Source: Chara braunii
Lineage: Eukaryota; Streptophyta; Charophyceae; Charales; Characeae
NCBI GenBank assembly: GCA_003427395.1
Contig: BFEA01000052.1
Span: forward strand, 3,549,841-3,588,922
Reading direction: 5' to 3'
Length of the DNA: 39,082 bases
Part shown: positions 22,241-32,463 of the stretch, piece by piece
Position numbering within the stretch: position 1 is the stretch's first letter
Layout: the number at the start of each line of letters is the position of its first letter
Position numbers and translations under genes: made by a program
Notes under the pieces: model-generated
What the model was told of the DNA's origin: nothing
Database searches by the model: none
The model's input: the letters and a program-made list of their open reading frames with translations, nothing else

Positions 22241-23747
22241 TTTTGACAGGTGGCGATTCTGGCGATCCACCGTGAATAGGGGAGATCCTGCCGTTAGTCT
22301 ACCTTTGCTTGGACACTGGCGTAGGGGTAGACTTTGATTTAGTTGGCAGGTAACTTGGGTGAGGATGTGCTATGGAGGATCATCCCCCATATGCTTATGA
22401 TTTAGCTTGGGCATTGACCTGTCTTATGGTACAGGCTTTTCTTGGACACTCGATTCAGGACTTGGACTAGTTTCAGCTTGATCCTACGAGGACCATCTTC
22501 TGTTATCACTGATAATAAGTCGGTTGCCGATTCGTCGGTTTACGATTCAACTCCAATTCACCCCTGCCACTCAACCTAAAGGCTTTAGCCTTGTGATTGA
22601 ACTGTTTTGTTGTGTTTTCACCCGGACTTTATTGAATGATCGTTATATATAATCAACCCTTACGTATTTATAAGTGCCCTGAGTATTTGAGAGGCCTACT
22701 GTGAGTGTGAATAAGGGTTAAACAAATTATGGGTTTGAGAGAAAAGGGAGATTCCCTTTTACGCCCCTTGCTTTTTAGAGTTTGTATGGTTGGACGTTGT
22801 AGTCCGTGGCAACCGTCAAAGTCAAACCCCTTGACTTTCACCCAGGCCCGGAGTAGGACTCATCTCCAGGGCAGTAAGAGGCGACTGCCACCACAGGTAT
22901 GGACCTGTGTACCACCCGCTCTGCACAGAGTGCAGAAGAGGGTGTGTGGTCTTCAACCACGCATGGCAGTTGTCGAGCGTCGAGAGATTAACCCTCGAGG
23001 CGCGTGTCAGCCGACACTTGAGTGTCGAATGCGATCCTCGAGATTAACAAGGGTCGCGTGAGTATGGGTACTACATGGTACGCCATCATCGCGACTGCTT
23101 TCATACGTTTGCATTGCGAGTCAATATGAGTTAGCCCTGCGCCCGCGCGGTTTTATACAAAGTTGCGCGCGCGGCGCCTATCCGATTTCCGCGTCGGAAA
23201 GTTATGGGACGGTTACCGAGGGGCTAGGAGCGTTGTCGCGTTGTTTGTGTTGTGTCGTTTCTTGTACGTGTGTGTGCGTTTTATTTTTGTGTTCGTAAAG
23301 TGGTGTGCGCGTGGTGTGTGGGATGCGTCCTAGTCGACCGACGACGAGTCGCACTTGGGACCTCAGCCCCCCAAGATGTCGGTTCGCGTGCGGGTCCGAT
23401 AGGCGTATTACCACGGTACCCCCTATGCTACAACGAACGAGAAACGCCCTCAGCTGGTCCACCTCTGCGATTGCAACTGATTAACTTTTGTACTGTGGAC
23501 TGGTAGTTCGGTGGGGATACGCCCACCGAAGGGAGGTGACAGCTCCCGTAAGGTGGAGGTAAGATGTGCCTCGCGTAGGCCCTATCCTGTCGTAGGGGCT
23601 CGCGAGAGGTATGGCTGGCGCACTCGGCCGGAGCGGCCTAAGGAAGCTCTATTTGTGTGTTCGTGACAAGGTTGGTCCAACTCATGCGTGACGCGGCCGA
23701 GAGGGTCCCACGCTGTCGTGTGCGGTGCCGGACCGATGCGCCCGACA
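22199..23747 (+). mobile_element. Unit U copy 1: non-coding retroelement-type segment
   Basis: This segment is homologous, in reverse orientation, to 28606-26886, and over part of its length to 29398-28607 and about 34500-34011. It starts near AGCGCTGCCGAAAATTTTC-like sequence, reaches TTTTGACA-gg-TGGCGATTCTGGCGAT (22241-22266), which resembles an LTR end plus a tRNA primer-binding site, and ends CCGATGCGCCCGACA at 23747. Blocks conserved in all copies are GGTGGAGGTAAG, CCTATCCTGTCGTAGGGG, GCGCACTCGGCC-like and the inverted AAAGTCAA-acccc-TTGACTTT. Frames differ between copies, so it is not protein-coding. Confidence 0.65.
22251..22271 (+). other. Possible primer-binding site, or GGTGG/CCACC hairpin
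   Basis: The sequence begins TGGCGATTCTGG, two bases after an LTR-like end in GACA. Primer-binding sites of LTR retroelements begin TGG because they pair with the CCA end of a tRNA. The sequence recurs in inverted copy 2 at 28535-28555. The same stretch can fold as GGTGG/CCACC, so structure is an alternative explanation. No tRNA was matched. Confidence 0.35.
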
Positions 23748-24084
23748 TGTACGCCAACCCTCGTCGACCATCGCTCGCTCGCTTGCAGTTGGAAGACGGT
23801 TGGGGGTTCAGCAGCCAGAGGGTAACTGGAGGTGAGGTGATTACTTGTTGCAAGGTTGCTCTTTGCGTGAGCTAGTAGTCAACGCCAATAAGGATGTCTT
23901 CGTGTTACCTTTGGACATCGTCTACGGTGGGAGCAATGTGCCTGGTTGACCATCATGTGTGCTCTCGCCTGCTGAGCCGGTGAAAGGCAGCTCCGAAAAT
24001 AACAACGGTTGAAGTGTTGAGGACATAAAGTAACCATGAACAAAGAACGAGTATATCATTCAACTATAGTGAACGATGTTATAC
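23748..24084. other. Spacer between unit U copy 1 and the next terminus-like hairpin
   Basis: No gene was seen. The word GTTGAGGACATAAA (24016-24029) is shared with 3876-3889. The stretch ends at the CAAATACCCTT hairpin and is probably the 3' part of another LTR. Confidence 0.35.
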
Positions 24085-24107
24085 CAAATACCCTTACAAG
24101 GGTATTT
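24085..24107 (+). promoter_or_regulatory. CAAATACCCTT hairpin, 11-bp perfect stem
   Basis: CAAATACCCTT-ac-AAGGGTATTTG pairs perfectly with a 1-2 nt loop. It is the longest-stemmed member together with the one at 39023-39050, and is followed by CTTTTTGCAAGT as at 16161. Confidence 0.75.
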
Positions 24108-24302
24108 GACGTGCTTTTTGCAAGTCGCGCCGGTGCGGTCTACTCCGAAGTTGACGGCGCGCTCTCGGGAGAGAATTGAGTCCTTGATCGGGTGAGTGGC
24201 GCGCACGTGGTGTGTCGGCGGCGAGATGCAACCATGCGGGGTCGGGGTGTGCGCGACATCGCAAGCCAGTGAGATGCATGGCCCTTCGCCCCCTTATTTT
24301 TC

Positions 24303-24581
24303 TTGTGTCTCACATGTTTATTCATATTTTTATTATTTTTATTACTATTATTTTTCGTTTTTACTTTTACTAATGTCCTTGACTCGATGGTTGGTTCCGA
24401 GACCAATGTTGGGACCGACAGACCTAGCTCGACTGCTATATTGCCCCCATGGGTGGCCGTCACAGCAGTTGAGGACCTTGATCACAGTGCTATCGAGCCA
24501 ACCTTCTTGATTAGAATGAACAAGCTCGGTGAGGTGCTTGAGACCATCAAAATAATTGCCATATGCTTGTATTCTAATTAA
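24303..24581 (+). pseudogene. Second copy of the 'AVEDL' coding remnant
   Basis: A 92-codon frame starts in a hydrophobic, T-rich run (phenylalanine and leucine) that is probably non-coding. It then reads PPWVAVTAVEDLDHSAIEP, matching TPDLVAIMAVEDLGHAP at 16788 onward. A short helical end follows (NKLGEVLETIKI). It lies about 350 bp after the ATACCCTT hairpin and in the same orientation, as its partner does. It is likely a decayed first ORF of the same retroelement type. Confidence 0.35.
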
Positions 24582-26885
24582 CGAGCTGGTTACGAAGTTG
24601 TAGAATGTTAAAATTAACTTGAAGCCAATTGTGACTCCTGTTTTCCTTAAGGATGCTCAATGGGCAAGAAGAGGGCAACCGTGAGAGGGATTGCTCATCT
24701 CCTAGCTAGATTTATGCTTGATGGTGATTAATCACTCTTGTCGATAATACATTGACTTCTATTTTGCCAACGCCAACGCGCTACGTAATCTGCATAAAAA
24801 TTACCGAGAAAGTTTAGCGGAGAGCTTTACATAATCTCAATTTGTATCGATTATTTAAAAAAACAGTGTTTTTCCTGTCTGCCTAGTTGTCTGTCGATTT
24901 TGGATGACGTACCAATTATGATGTAAGGCTGAGTAATCCTGACGAGGCGTGAATCATTTTTTTTTTTCTTACGACTATAATGACTATTCAAAGAACCTCA
25001 TCAATGTTAAATAAAAATTTTAAAATTCTGGAAATTTAGGAAGGAAAATGCCTATGTAAATTATGAAAATATTGTCCAAAATTGTGAATATTTTTGGAGT
25101 AAGCCCTAGAAACGTTACCGCAGATCATGATTCATGTAAGTAGGTTTTCTCCTTATTATAGCAAATTAAAAAAAATGCCCTCCATGAAAGTTCACAAAAC
25201 CACAGGGAAGTTTTTTTTTGTCACTGAGAACAATTTTCGTAATTATCGCCAAAAGATTAAAAAATTGTCCTTGTGTTGGGACTATGGTCGGCCTCTGAGT
25301 AGGGCATACTATGATTAAATGAATTTTGAGTATTCTTGAGGCAGACCAGGGAATACTATGATTAAATGAATTTTGACTATTTTTGAAATTCCTCATTGGG
25401 CAAGAACACCATTGACTATGAATTCAGATTTAGTGCTCAGCAAATCAGCATTTGGACAATAATGACAGCTATGATTAAATGATTAATCGTTGAAATTATT
25501 TTTTTTCTAAACTTATCTTAACTTATTTTATTCTTATCGATTAAGGCTCTGCGTGCTCTATGTAACTCGGATAACAATCAATTATTGTGCTTGCAACTTG
25601 AATGAAGTTTGCTATTAACGGTACTTGGATATTTTATTAAAGATATGTTGGACGAAGTGTGAAAGAAGTCTGTCATTCATACTGAATAGTGTTCTACTCA
25701 GATAGCGTCTGACTCAGTGAAACTCTACGTGTTACTCTAGTAAAGGTTGCCTACAACAACCTCTTACCATGAGTATTATCAGAGGTTATGTCCACTTTGC
25801 GTAATATACGAACAAAGATTGTGTCTAACTGTTTTTTGTACCATATGTGAATAAGGACTCTACCCAGCTACCTCGCGTGTCATACTTGAACTAAGACTGC
25901 GTCCAGTTGTAATTGCGGATGTACCTTGTCATCTCACATAAGCCGAGATTTGTGCCCCAACGATATCCTATACAACGTATGATTAGGACTTCAAGTAGTG
26001 AACTCCTCTGTCATATACTAACAATTTATTTTCAACAACAAGAGTCGAGACAACAATCTCAACAATAGGTTCCTCCCTTAGTAGTAAATTGTTAATCGTG
26101 GGATCCAAACGTTTAACGCTAAATAGGCTGCTTGAGTAAATCAGTCATGTGCCCAACATTTTCAGCGTGTCAAGACGAGGTTAGGTTCTTATCTAACAAG
26201 TCAAATTCAAAACCATCGGTCCACCATAAACAAAGAAAAACAGAGGAACTGAACATACAGAGTAGAAACGATATCAGGCAGCCCCCGACAGAGAAAGAAA
26301 CTAAAAATACAAACAAAGTGTCTTAATCAAAATAGTGGTTAATTCTTATTGATAACCCTCCTTCCATGAGTCTACTTTAACCCGTTGTGCATTATATCTG
26401 TGAACAAAGTTCCCTCGTATGTGGATTTTAAGGCTGATTCGAGCAGCAAGCCACTTGGTGAAAGGTGATCAATGAACTCGTTATCATGTGACCAGTTATC
26501 AATAAGGAATTTTATCGTATGAATGTCTACTTTGTTTTTAATAAAAGGTAAACTATTGGGACCCGTGATATAACGGTTTGTTAATAGTGACCTCTCAACA
26601 ATCGCTCACTCATTGTAACCGTAGCAAGTGCTTAATCAGAGAAAGGCTTACCAGTAGTAATATGTTCTAGACAAATGTGTTGTAACTCAACGCTCTCCGC
26701 TCCTAAATCTCAACACAAAGTTTCTTCTGTTATCTTAGCTATCACGAATAAGAGAAAGAGAAGGAGGACATAACAAACATAAGTATTCTCGTTATGCCCT
26801 GCACTCTCTATCGAGATAAAGCAGATGAATGAGAGATTAGAGTGTTTGAAAAGATGAAAGAGTATAAAAGAATACTGAGGGACGT
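24582..26885. other. AT-rich spacer between inverted unit-U copies
   Basis: No gene was seen. Local direct repeats are present: ATACTATGATTAAATGAAT occurs near 25305 and again near 25349, with a weaker relative near 25467. Degenerate 40-60 bp phrases of the type GAACTAAGACTGCGTCCAG recur at about 25810, 25850 and 25890. Frames are short. The segment is the loop of the long inverted repeat formed by unit U copies 1 and 2. Confidence 0.5.
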
Positions 26886-28606
26886 TGTCGAGCGCATCGG
26901 TCCCATAGGGGGATCCTCCCGGTCGTGTCACGTAGGCTTCATGGCAAAGACTCTTCATCATTTATTCGCGGTACAAATGGAGCTTCCGTAGCCGCTCCGA
27001 CCCAGTGCGCCAGCCATATCTCTTGTGAGCCCCTATGACAGGATAGGCCCTACACAAGGTACAACTTACCTCCACCTAAGGGAGCTGTCACCTCCTTCGG
27101 TGGGCGTACCCTCGCCGAGTTACCAGTCTAAAGTACGAAAGCTAATCAGCTGCAATCGCAGAGGTGGGCCGATCGAGGACGTTTCTCGTACATTGTAGCA
27201 TGGGGGGTACGTGCGATCCCACACCTCTATCGGACCCTCACGCGAACCGACACATTGGGGAACTGAAGTCCCAAGCGTGACTCGTGATCGATCGACTAGG
27301 ACGCATCCCACTCACCACGTGTTACACCACGTTAAAAACATAAAAATTAAATACACACACAAACAAAACACTCCTTGTCCCTTTAGTATCCGACCCATAA
27401 CCGTTTAATACAGAAATCGGTTAGGTGTCGCGCGCGAGACTCAAGATAAAACCGTGTGGACGTGGTGCTTTCTCACATCGACTAGCAATACAAGCATACG
27501 CAAGCAGTTGCAATGATGAAGTACTATGTAGTACCCATATCACGCGGTCCTCGATAGTCTCGAGCGTCACGTTCGATACTCAAGTGTCGGCGGACACGCG
27601 CCTTGAGGGGTTAATCTCTCGACGCTAGACGACCGCCAAGGTGGTTGAGAACCACACCCTCTTCGACACTCTATGAAAAGTGGGTGGTACACATGTGCCT
27701 ATGGTGGCAGTCAACACTCGTGGCCTTGGAGGCCAGCTTCATCATCCAGGACCTGGAGAAAAATCAATGGGTTTGACTTTGACGATTACCACAGATCCCA
27801 ACGTCTAACTATAATAATTCTAAAAATCAAAGGAGTAAAAAGAGAATCTCCATTCTCTCTCAAAACGTGATTTGTTTAAGCCTTACGAACGGTCGCAGTA
27901 GGCCGCATGAACACTCAAGGTACATAAAAAAAGGGGTTATAAATACGAGACGATCACTTCTCACAATCACAGTGGGACTCCCTTCAACCATATATGTGCA
28001 ATTGCAGACAATCAATTTCAGAGTCTGAACCATAAACATATCTACAATCACATCAAAGATTCAGCCGAAGTCCACACACTACACGGGGTCAACTTCAAAC
28101 ACTCTCTGCACTCACACCCCTCGCTTTAGCCATACAAACCTCAACCTTTGTCCAACCTTCCATTATAAAGTACTCAACATCTTTGTTAAATGACCATTCA
28201 ATAAAGTATAGGTGGAAACCCAACGATTAGGTTGAGTTGGCAAAAGCGAATTGGAGTTGAGTCGTAATCCGACGAATCGACAACTGACTTGTTATTAGTG
28301 ATAATAGAGGATGATCCTCGTGAGATCAAGCTGAATCTAGTCCTAATCCTGAATCGAAATGTCTAAAGAAGGTCTGTGAAACAAAACAGGCCAATGCCCA
28401 AAGATAGACCATCAGTTTATGGGGAGTCTCCTTAGCACATTCTCACTCAAAATTCTCCTGATAATTAAGTTTAAATCTACCTCTAGGCTAGTGCCCAAAG
28501 AAAGGTAGACCTTGACAAAATCTCCACTATGTAGGGTGGATCGCCAAAACTGCCACCTGTCAAAATATAATCTAACTCCTTTAAACTAAGAAAATTTTCG
28601 CAGCGC
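26886..28606 (-). mobile_element. Unit U copy 2, inverted relative to copy 1
   Basis: On the minus strand it runs from AGCGCTGCGAAAATTTTC at 28606 through TTTTGACA-gg-TGGCAG (28563-28550) to GATGCGCTCGACA at 26886. It follows copy 1 (22199-23747) landmark by landmark. Its length is 1,721 bp against about 1,549 bp, the difference being indels. Its far end abuts copy 3 head to tail with no spacer: TGTCGAGCGCATCGG starts at both 26886 and 28607. No frame is conserved with copy 1. Confidence 0.75.
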
Positions 28607-29398
28607 TGTCGAGCGCATCGGTCCCACAGGGGGACCCTCCTGGCCGCGTCACACAGGATTTTGCAGGATTCTGTCGTAGAGTGCGGGTTGCCATTTTGGC
28701 CGAGTGCGCCAGCCGTACCTCTCGCGAACCCCTACGACAGGATAGGGTCACGCGAGGCACGTCTTACCTCCACCCGCGGGAGTTGTTACCATCCCTTGAG
28801 TGGGCGTATCCTCGCCGAGCTACCGAACCACTTGCGAAAGATTTCCGTATGTAATCGCAGAGGTGACCCAGCCGAGGGCGTTTCTCGTTCGTTGTAGCAT
28901 TGGGGGTACGCGCGGTCAACGCCCCTCAATCGGACCTGTACGTGAATCGACGCATTAGGGGGCCGAGGTCCCAAGCAGGACTCGTCGTCGGTCGACTAGG
29001 ACGCAATCCACTCACCACGCGTTACACCACAATAAAATTAAAATACTCACACAAAAAAAAAACTCTCCTAGTCTCTTCAATGTCTGACTCATAACCTTTT
29101 AACACGATAATCGGTTAAGCGTCGTGCACGAGACTCAAGATAAAACCGCATGGGCGCTAGGCCTTTCTCATATCGACCAGCAATGCAAGCATACGCACGC
29201 AGTCACAACGATGGAGTACTATGTGGTACCCACAATCGTGCGACCCTCGATAATTTCGGGGGTCACGTTTCGACATTCAAGTGTCGACTGACACTCGCCT
29301 TGAGGGGTTAAACCCTCGACGCTAGACAATCGCCAAGGCGGTTGATCACCACACCCTCTTCTGCACCCTGCAGATAGTGGGTGGTATACAAGTTCCGA
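28607..29398 (-). mobile_element. Unit U copy 3, truncated, tandem with copy 2
   Basis: It begins (plus-strand view) TGTCGAGCGCATCGG at 28607 like copy 2 and matches it until about 29398, roughly the middle of the unit. There it changes abruptly into the Myb/SANT pseudogene. Together with copy 2 it forms a tandem array with a 1,721-bp period. Confidence 0.75.
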
Positions 29399-31303
29399 CT
29401 TGCGTAGTGTTTTTTCTGCACTTCGACCTCCGCTTCCAACGCCTCGCACTGCCGGATTTGGATGGAGCACTGCCGCTTGCTGTTGCTCTTCATCGTCAAC
29501 GGCACCAGAGCCCCGTGCTTCTCCATGCATTCCGTCAGCGCGTCGAAAGTTTGTTGCCTCGTGCTCTTCCTCTTGCCGAAACTGGTTGGGCTTCCCGTCG
29601 TTTGAGAAGAACCTCTCGTCGACCCGTCCTCGTTGTCGTCGTGCCCTGCACGACCGTCCCAATCGCCCACAGATTTAGGATCCGCAGAAGTGGCGGACGA
29701 CAGACGCACGCCACCCGGAGCACCAGTGTCGGCGATGTTCTTCGGGTTTATGGTGTGACTCTTGGCAGTCGACCCCAGTATCTCGTCGTAAACCGCACGA
29801 TCCATGTTGAAATTGAAGCCCTTCGACAACCTCTCTTTCCCAGAGAATTGGAAGAAGTCCTGTTTCCCAGACAAACCTTGGAAGTGATGCACCTTCTTGA
29901 ACTGCTGCATCAAATTGTCCCACTTCTTCCCGCACCGTTTTGCTTCTCTGTCGACGCCCACCTTCTTCAACCTCTGCACCACATCCAACCACTTCCATTT
30001 TCACGGCTTCATACGAGCGTACGTGGTACCCATCCCTGCAGATGCGCGTACTAGTCACGTTTAGCCCGGATGAGGGCTATTATGTCGTCGACGGACCAAA
30101 AGTGACGACCTCCTTCCGCATCATCGTCATCTTTGACATCGCTCCCGTTCCCCGCCGCCTTTTTCCCCAATGATCATTGCGGGCACACGCCCTCGTCTTC
30201 CCGCCCCTCCCTCCCGTGCTGCTTTGCTTGAACGACGATACGTAGCCTGCGTCGTCCTCCCAACCTTCGCCGTCGTCGTCGTTCCACTCCTGATCGTTCG
30301 CGCCCACCGGAGGTGCATCGCAGTCGTTTTCCTCCTCCCCCACATGCAGTCGCTGCACCCCTAGAGTTATGGATTCCTCCCGCCGTGGATGAAGTGTCCG
30401 TCGCTGTTCTGCCCACACCTCCCTCCCTCCGCGTGCATCACCAACATCGGCGATGCCACAATCCGTCTCCCCGCATTCGCCTCGACGGCGGGCGGCAGTC
30501 GAACTGGCGGACAGGGGAGACGGAGACTGCATCCACAGGAGGTGAGCCGAGGCACCCCTCGACACAGACGACGACTGATATTGCTGCCTCGGAGGATCCC
30601 TGTTGTTCCCCGACGCCTCTCGGACCGACGTTGGAGACTTTGATGACCTCGCAACAACCATCACTTGCCCACCGTCGTCGTCGGGATGGTTGTTGATGAT
30701 GACCATTCGCGAGGCGGCCGACGACCTCCTGCTACACAGCTCGAACGATAGATTCACGCCGCCATCGCCTTCGTCGCCACTCATACCCTGCCGGAGGAGT
30801 TTGGTGTACGACTGCCCATTACCGTCGTCGCGGCTTCCACAGAGCTCCGTAGCTGCCTACTCCTGGGTGGACCCGCTTCCTAGCGGCACGGTCCGTGACC
30901 GCCTGTCCTCCGCCTCCTCGTTGGACGTGTCCAGCAAAGGTTGCAAGTGCGGTGGCATGTGCACATACCCAGACCGCTCTGACGGCCTTGAACTTCTCGA
31001 CGGGCTCTGCCCAGCCCGCTGGCCACCACCCTGATCCCCTGCAGACCTGCACATCCCATGGCGCCCCTCCATACAGACACCCTTCTTCGAAGACCGTCTT
31101 CTGCGGCCACGTCGTGGAACGATGTCGAGGATGCACACGTGGAAGATAAGTAAGAGGAGGGGCAGGAGGACGACCAACACCAGCAGCGGCAGCCTCCGAA
31201 AGACGTCGGCCATGAAACGCACGTGGACGACAACAACAGTTACAAGACAACCGTTGACGTCCAGGAAATGGCGAGGGTCAGTGGTGCAAACGGTCGATCG
31301 CAA
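29399..31303 (-). pseudogene. Myb/SANT-like (trihelix) DNA-binding protein, broken
   Basis: The first frame, 31303 to about 30165, is open except for one TAG (30859-30857). It contains SGDEGDGGVNLSFELCSRR and an acidic stretch NDQEWNDDDGEGWEDDAGY. After a shift at an A5 run near 30165 the frame reads DVKDDDDAEGG and the domain start FWSVDDIIALIRAKRD (from 30102). A TAG at 30053-30051, another shift near 30020 and a TGA at 30003-30001 follow. Then come WLDVVQRLKKVGVDREAKRC, GKKWDNLMQQFKKV and FNFNMDRAVYDEI (to about 29775), and an STRQQTF...ALTECMEKHGAL tail. The three-helix domain binds DNA in plant GT-type regulators. The reading stops at QKKHYA where unit U begins, so the C-terminus is missing. 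Upstream of about 30960 the N-terminal reading is uncertain. Confidence 0.75.
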
Positions 31304-31810
31304 CTACCGACAAAAGCAGGGTAACGTATTCCGTAGCGGAAGACACTGCGCAATCGGGAGAGCGGGGACCGGCTGAAGTGTTCGAATCTGCCGACCGTTG
31401 GGCGCTTTCCCGCTCGTGCTGAAGGGCAGCGACGCAAGGCAGCCCCTTTCGACGTCGCAGAGGACGGCAGGCCGCCAAAGGGGACTGTTGGCGGAGTATT
31501 CCATGATGTCGACCGTTGCCAATAGGAGATGTTCGTCCACGGGCCGCCAGGAACAACAATGGACCAGCCGCGTCGAAGTTTGTCGTCGAGAGAGCTGCCC
31601 TCGACGCCCCGATTCTTCCGGATGCTCGACCTCCAAGGGACCTCGGGAGGACCCTTGGGGAACACGTCCAAATGGCTGTAGCCCGAGGAATCCCCAAGGA
31701 ATCCCCGAGGAAATGTTTTCACATTTTTTTTTCATTTTCTTCCTCGAGGATAAGTGGAACCATGATTTCCTCGGCGATTTTACGCGCCCGAGGAGTGTCG
31801 AACGAGCCCC
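31304..31810. other. Segment upstream of the Myb/SANT pseudogene
   Basis: Several overlapping minus-strand frames (up to 160 codons) show no motif and are probably composition effects. An inverted repeat CCGAGGAAAT (31705-31714) and ATTTCCTCGG (31765-31774) brackets a T-rich centre. Short direct repeats of GAGGAATCCCC lie just before it. This could be the end of a small DNA element. Confidence 0.4.
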
Positions 31811-31952
31811 TTAGTCTCTTAATCATAAGTCGAGTCTGAATAAACTTATGGCAAATAAGTTATGAAGCCCGGATAACCCTTTACTAAGTCGAACATCGTC
31901 CGACATTTGAAAACACCGGGAAGATACCCTTGTCAGGGTTTCTGCCCCGACA
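31811..31952 (+). mobile_element. LTR-like 3' terminus A, ending CCCCGACA
   Basis: It is homologous to 38912-39056. Both start TTAGTCTCT(T/C)AATCATA, contain TGAATAAACTT (a polyadenylation-type AATAAA at about 31839), a hairpin, GTCGAACA, and the ACCCT/AGGGT hairpin, and end TGCCCCGACA. The order AATAAA, hairpin, CA-end fits the R-U5 part of an LTR. The segment directly follows sequence of a different kind and is followed after 26 bp by truncated LINE-2. Confidence 0.6.
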
Positions 31953-31978
31953 GCGTCACTACACTGCTACTCAACAAC

Positions 31979-32391
31979 TTACCCAATCCTCCTTTTTCCC
32001 AACTGTCTTGGTAGAAGCGCAGCAACTCGCTTCCCATCATAGGCCATAACTTTCTCCCAGAACTCCCTAGTCAGTCCGTCAATGCCTGGGGTCTTGTCAT
32101 TATTCATGCTCTGAACCGCAGTTTGCAATTCCACTAAGATAATTGGTTTGTCGAGTACATCTACCTGGTCTTGGGGTATCGTTCTGTCTAGGAATTGGAG
32201 CATTTTTCGCTCTTGCTTCCCTTACGGGGGTCGGGGTAGGAGAGGAGGTTTTGGTCTGGTACCGTTCTTGGTAGAATTCCTTGGCTATTTTCAACATTCC
32301 TTCGCTGTTTGTTCTTGTGGCCTGGTTATCCGCCATCTGTTTGAGGCCTTCTATAAAATTTGATCTATTGTTGGCCTTTACCCTTGCAAAA
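31979..32391 (-). pseudogene. LINE-2 RT N-terminal blocks
   Basis: The frames read MLKIAKEFYQERYQTKTS, LQFLDRTIPQDQVDVLDKPI and VQSMNNDKTPGIDGLTREFW. These correspond to the first blocks of the LINE-1 RT (DKPITLGELQ, EKTQGIDGF). Two frame changes separate the pieces. The domain stops before the HKKGD and catalytic boxes because the element is cut at about 31979. Confidence 0.7.
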
Positions 32392-32463
32392 AAGTATTTT
32401 TGTCATTGATTCCTTTAGTTCATATTCATTCATCCTTACCCTGAGCTGAAGTCCTTTGAGTTT

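Noticed and set aside
22729-23061. 110-codon frame in unit U copy 1
   Set aside because: The homologous stretch in copy 2 (27870-27560, minus) has indels that destroy the frame, so coding is not conserved.
30080-31250. Several plus-strand frames of 84-143 codons opposite the Myb/SANT pseudogene
   Set aside because: They are antisense shadows of a GC-rich coding region whose minus-strand reading carries recognisable domain sequence.
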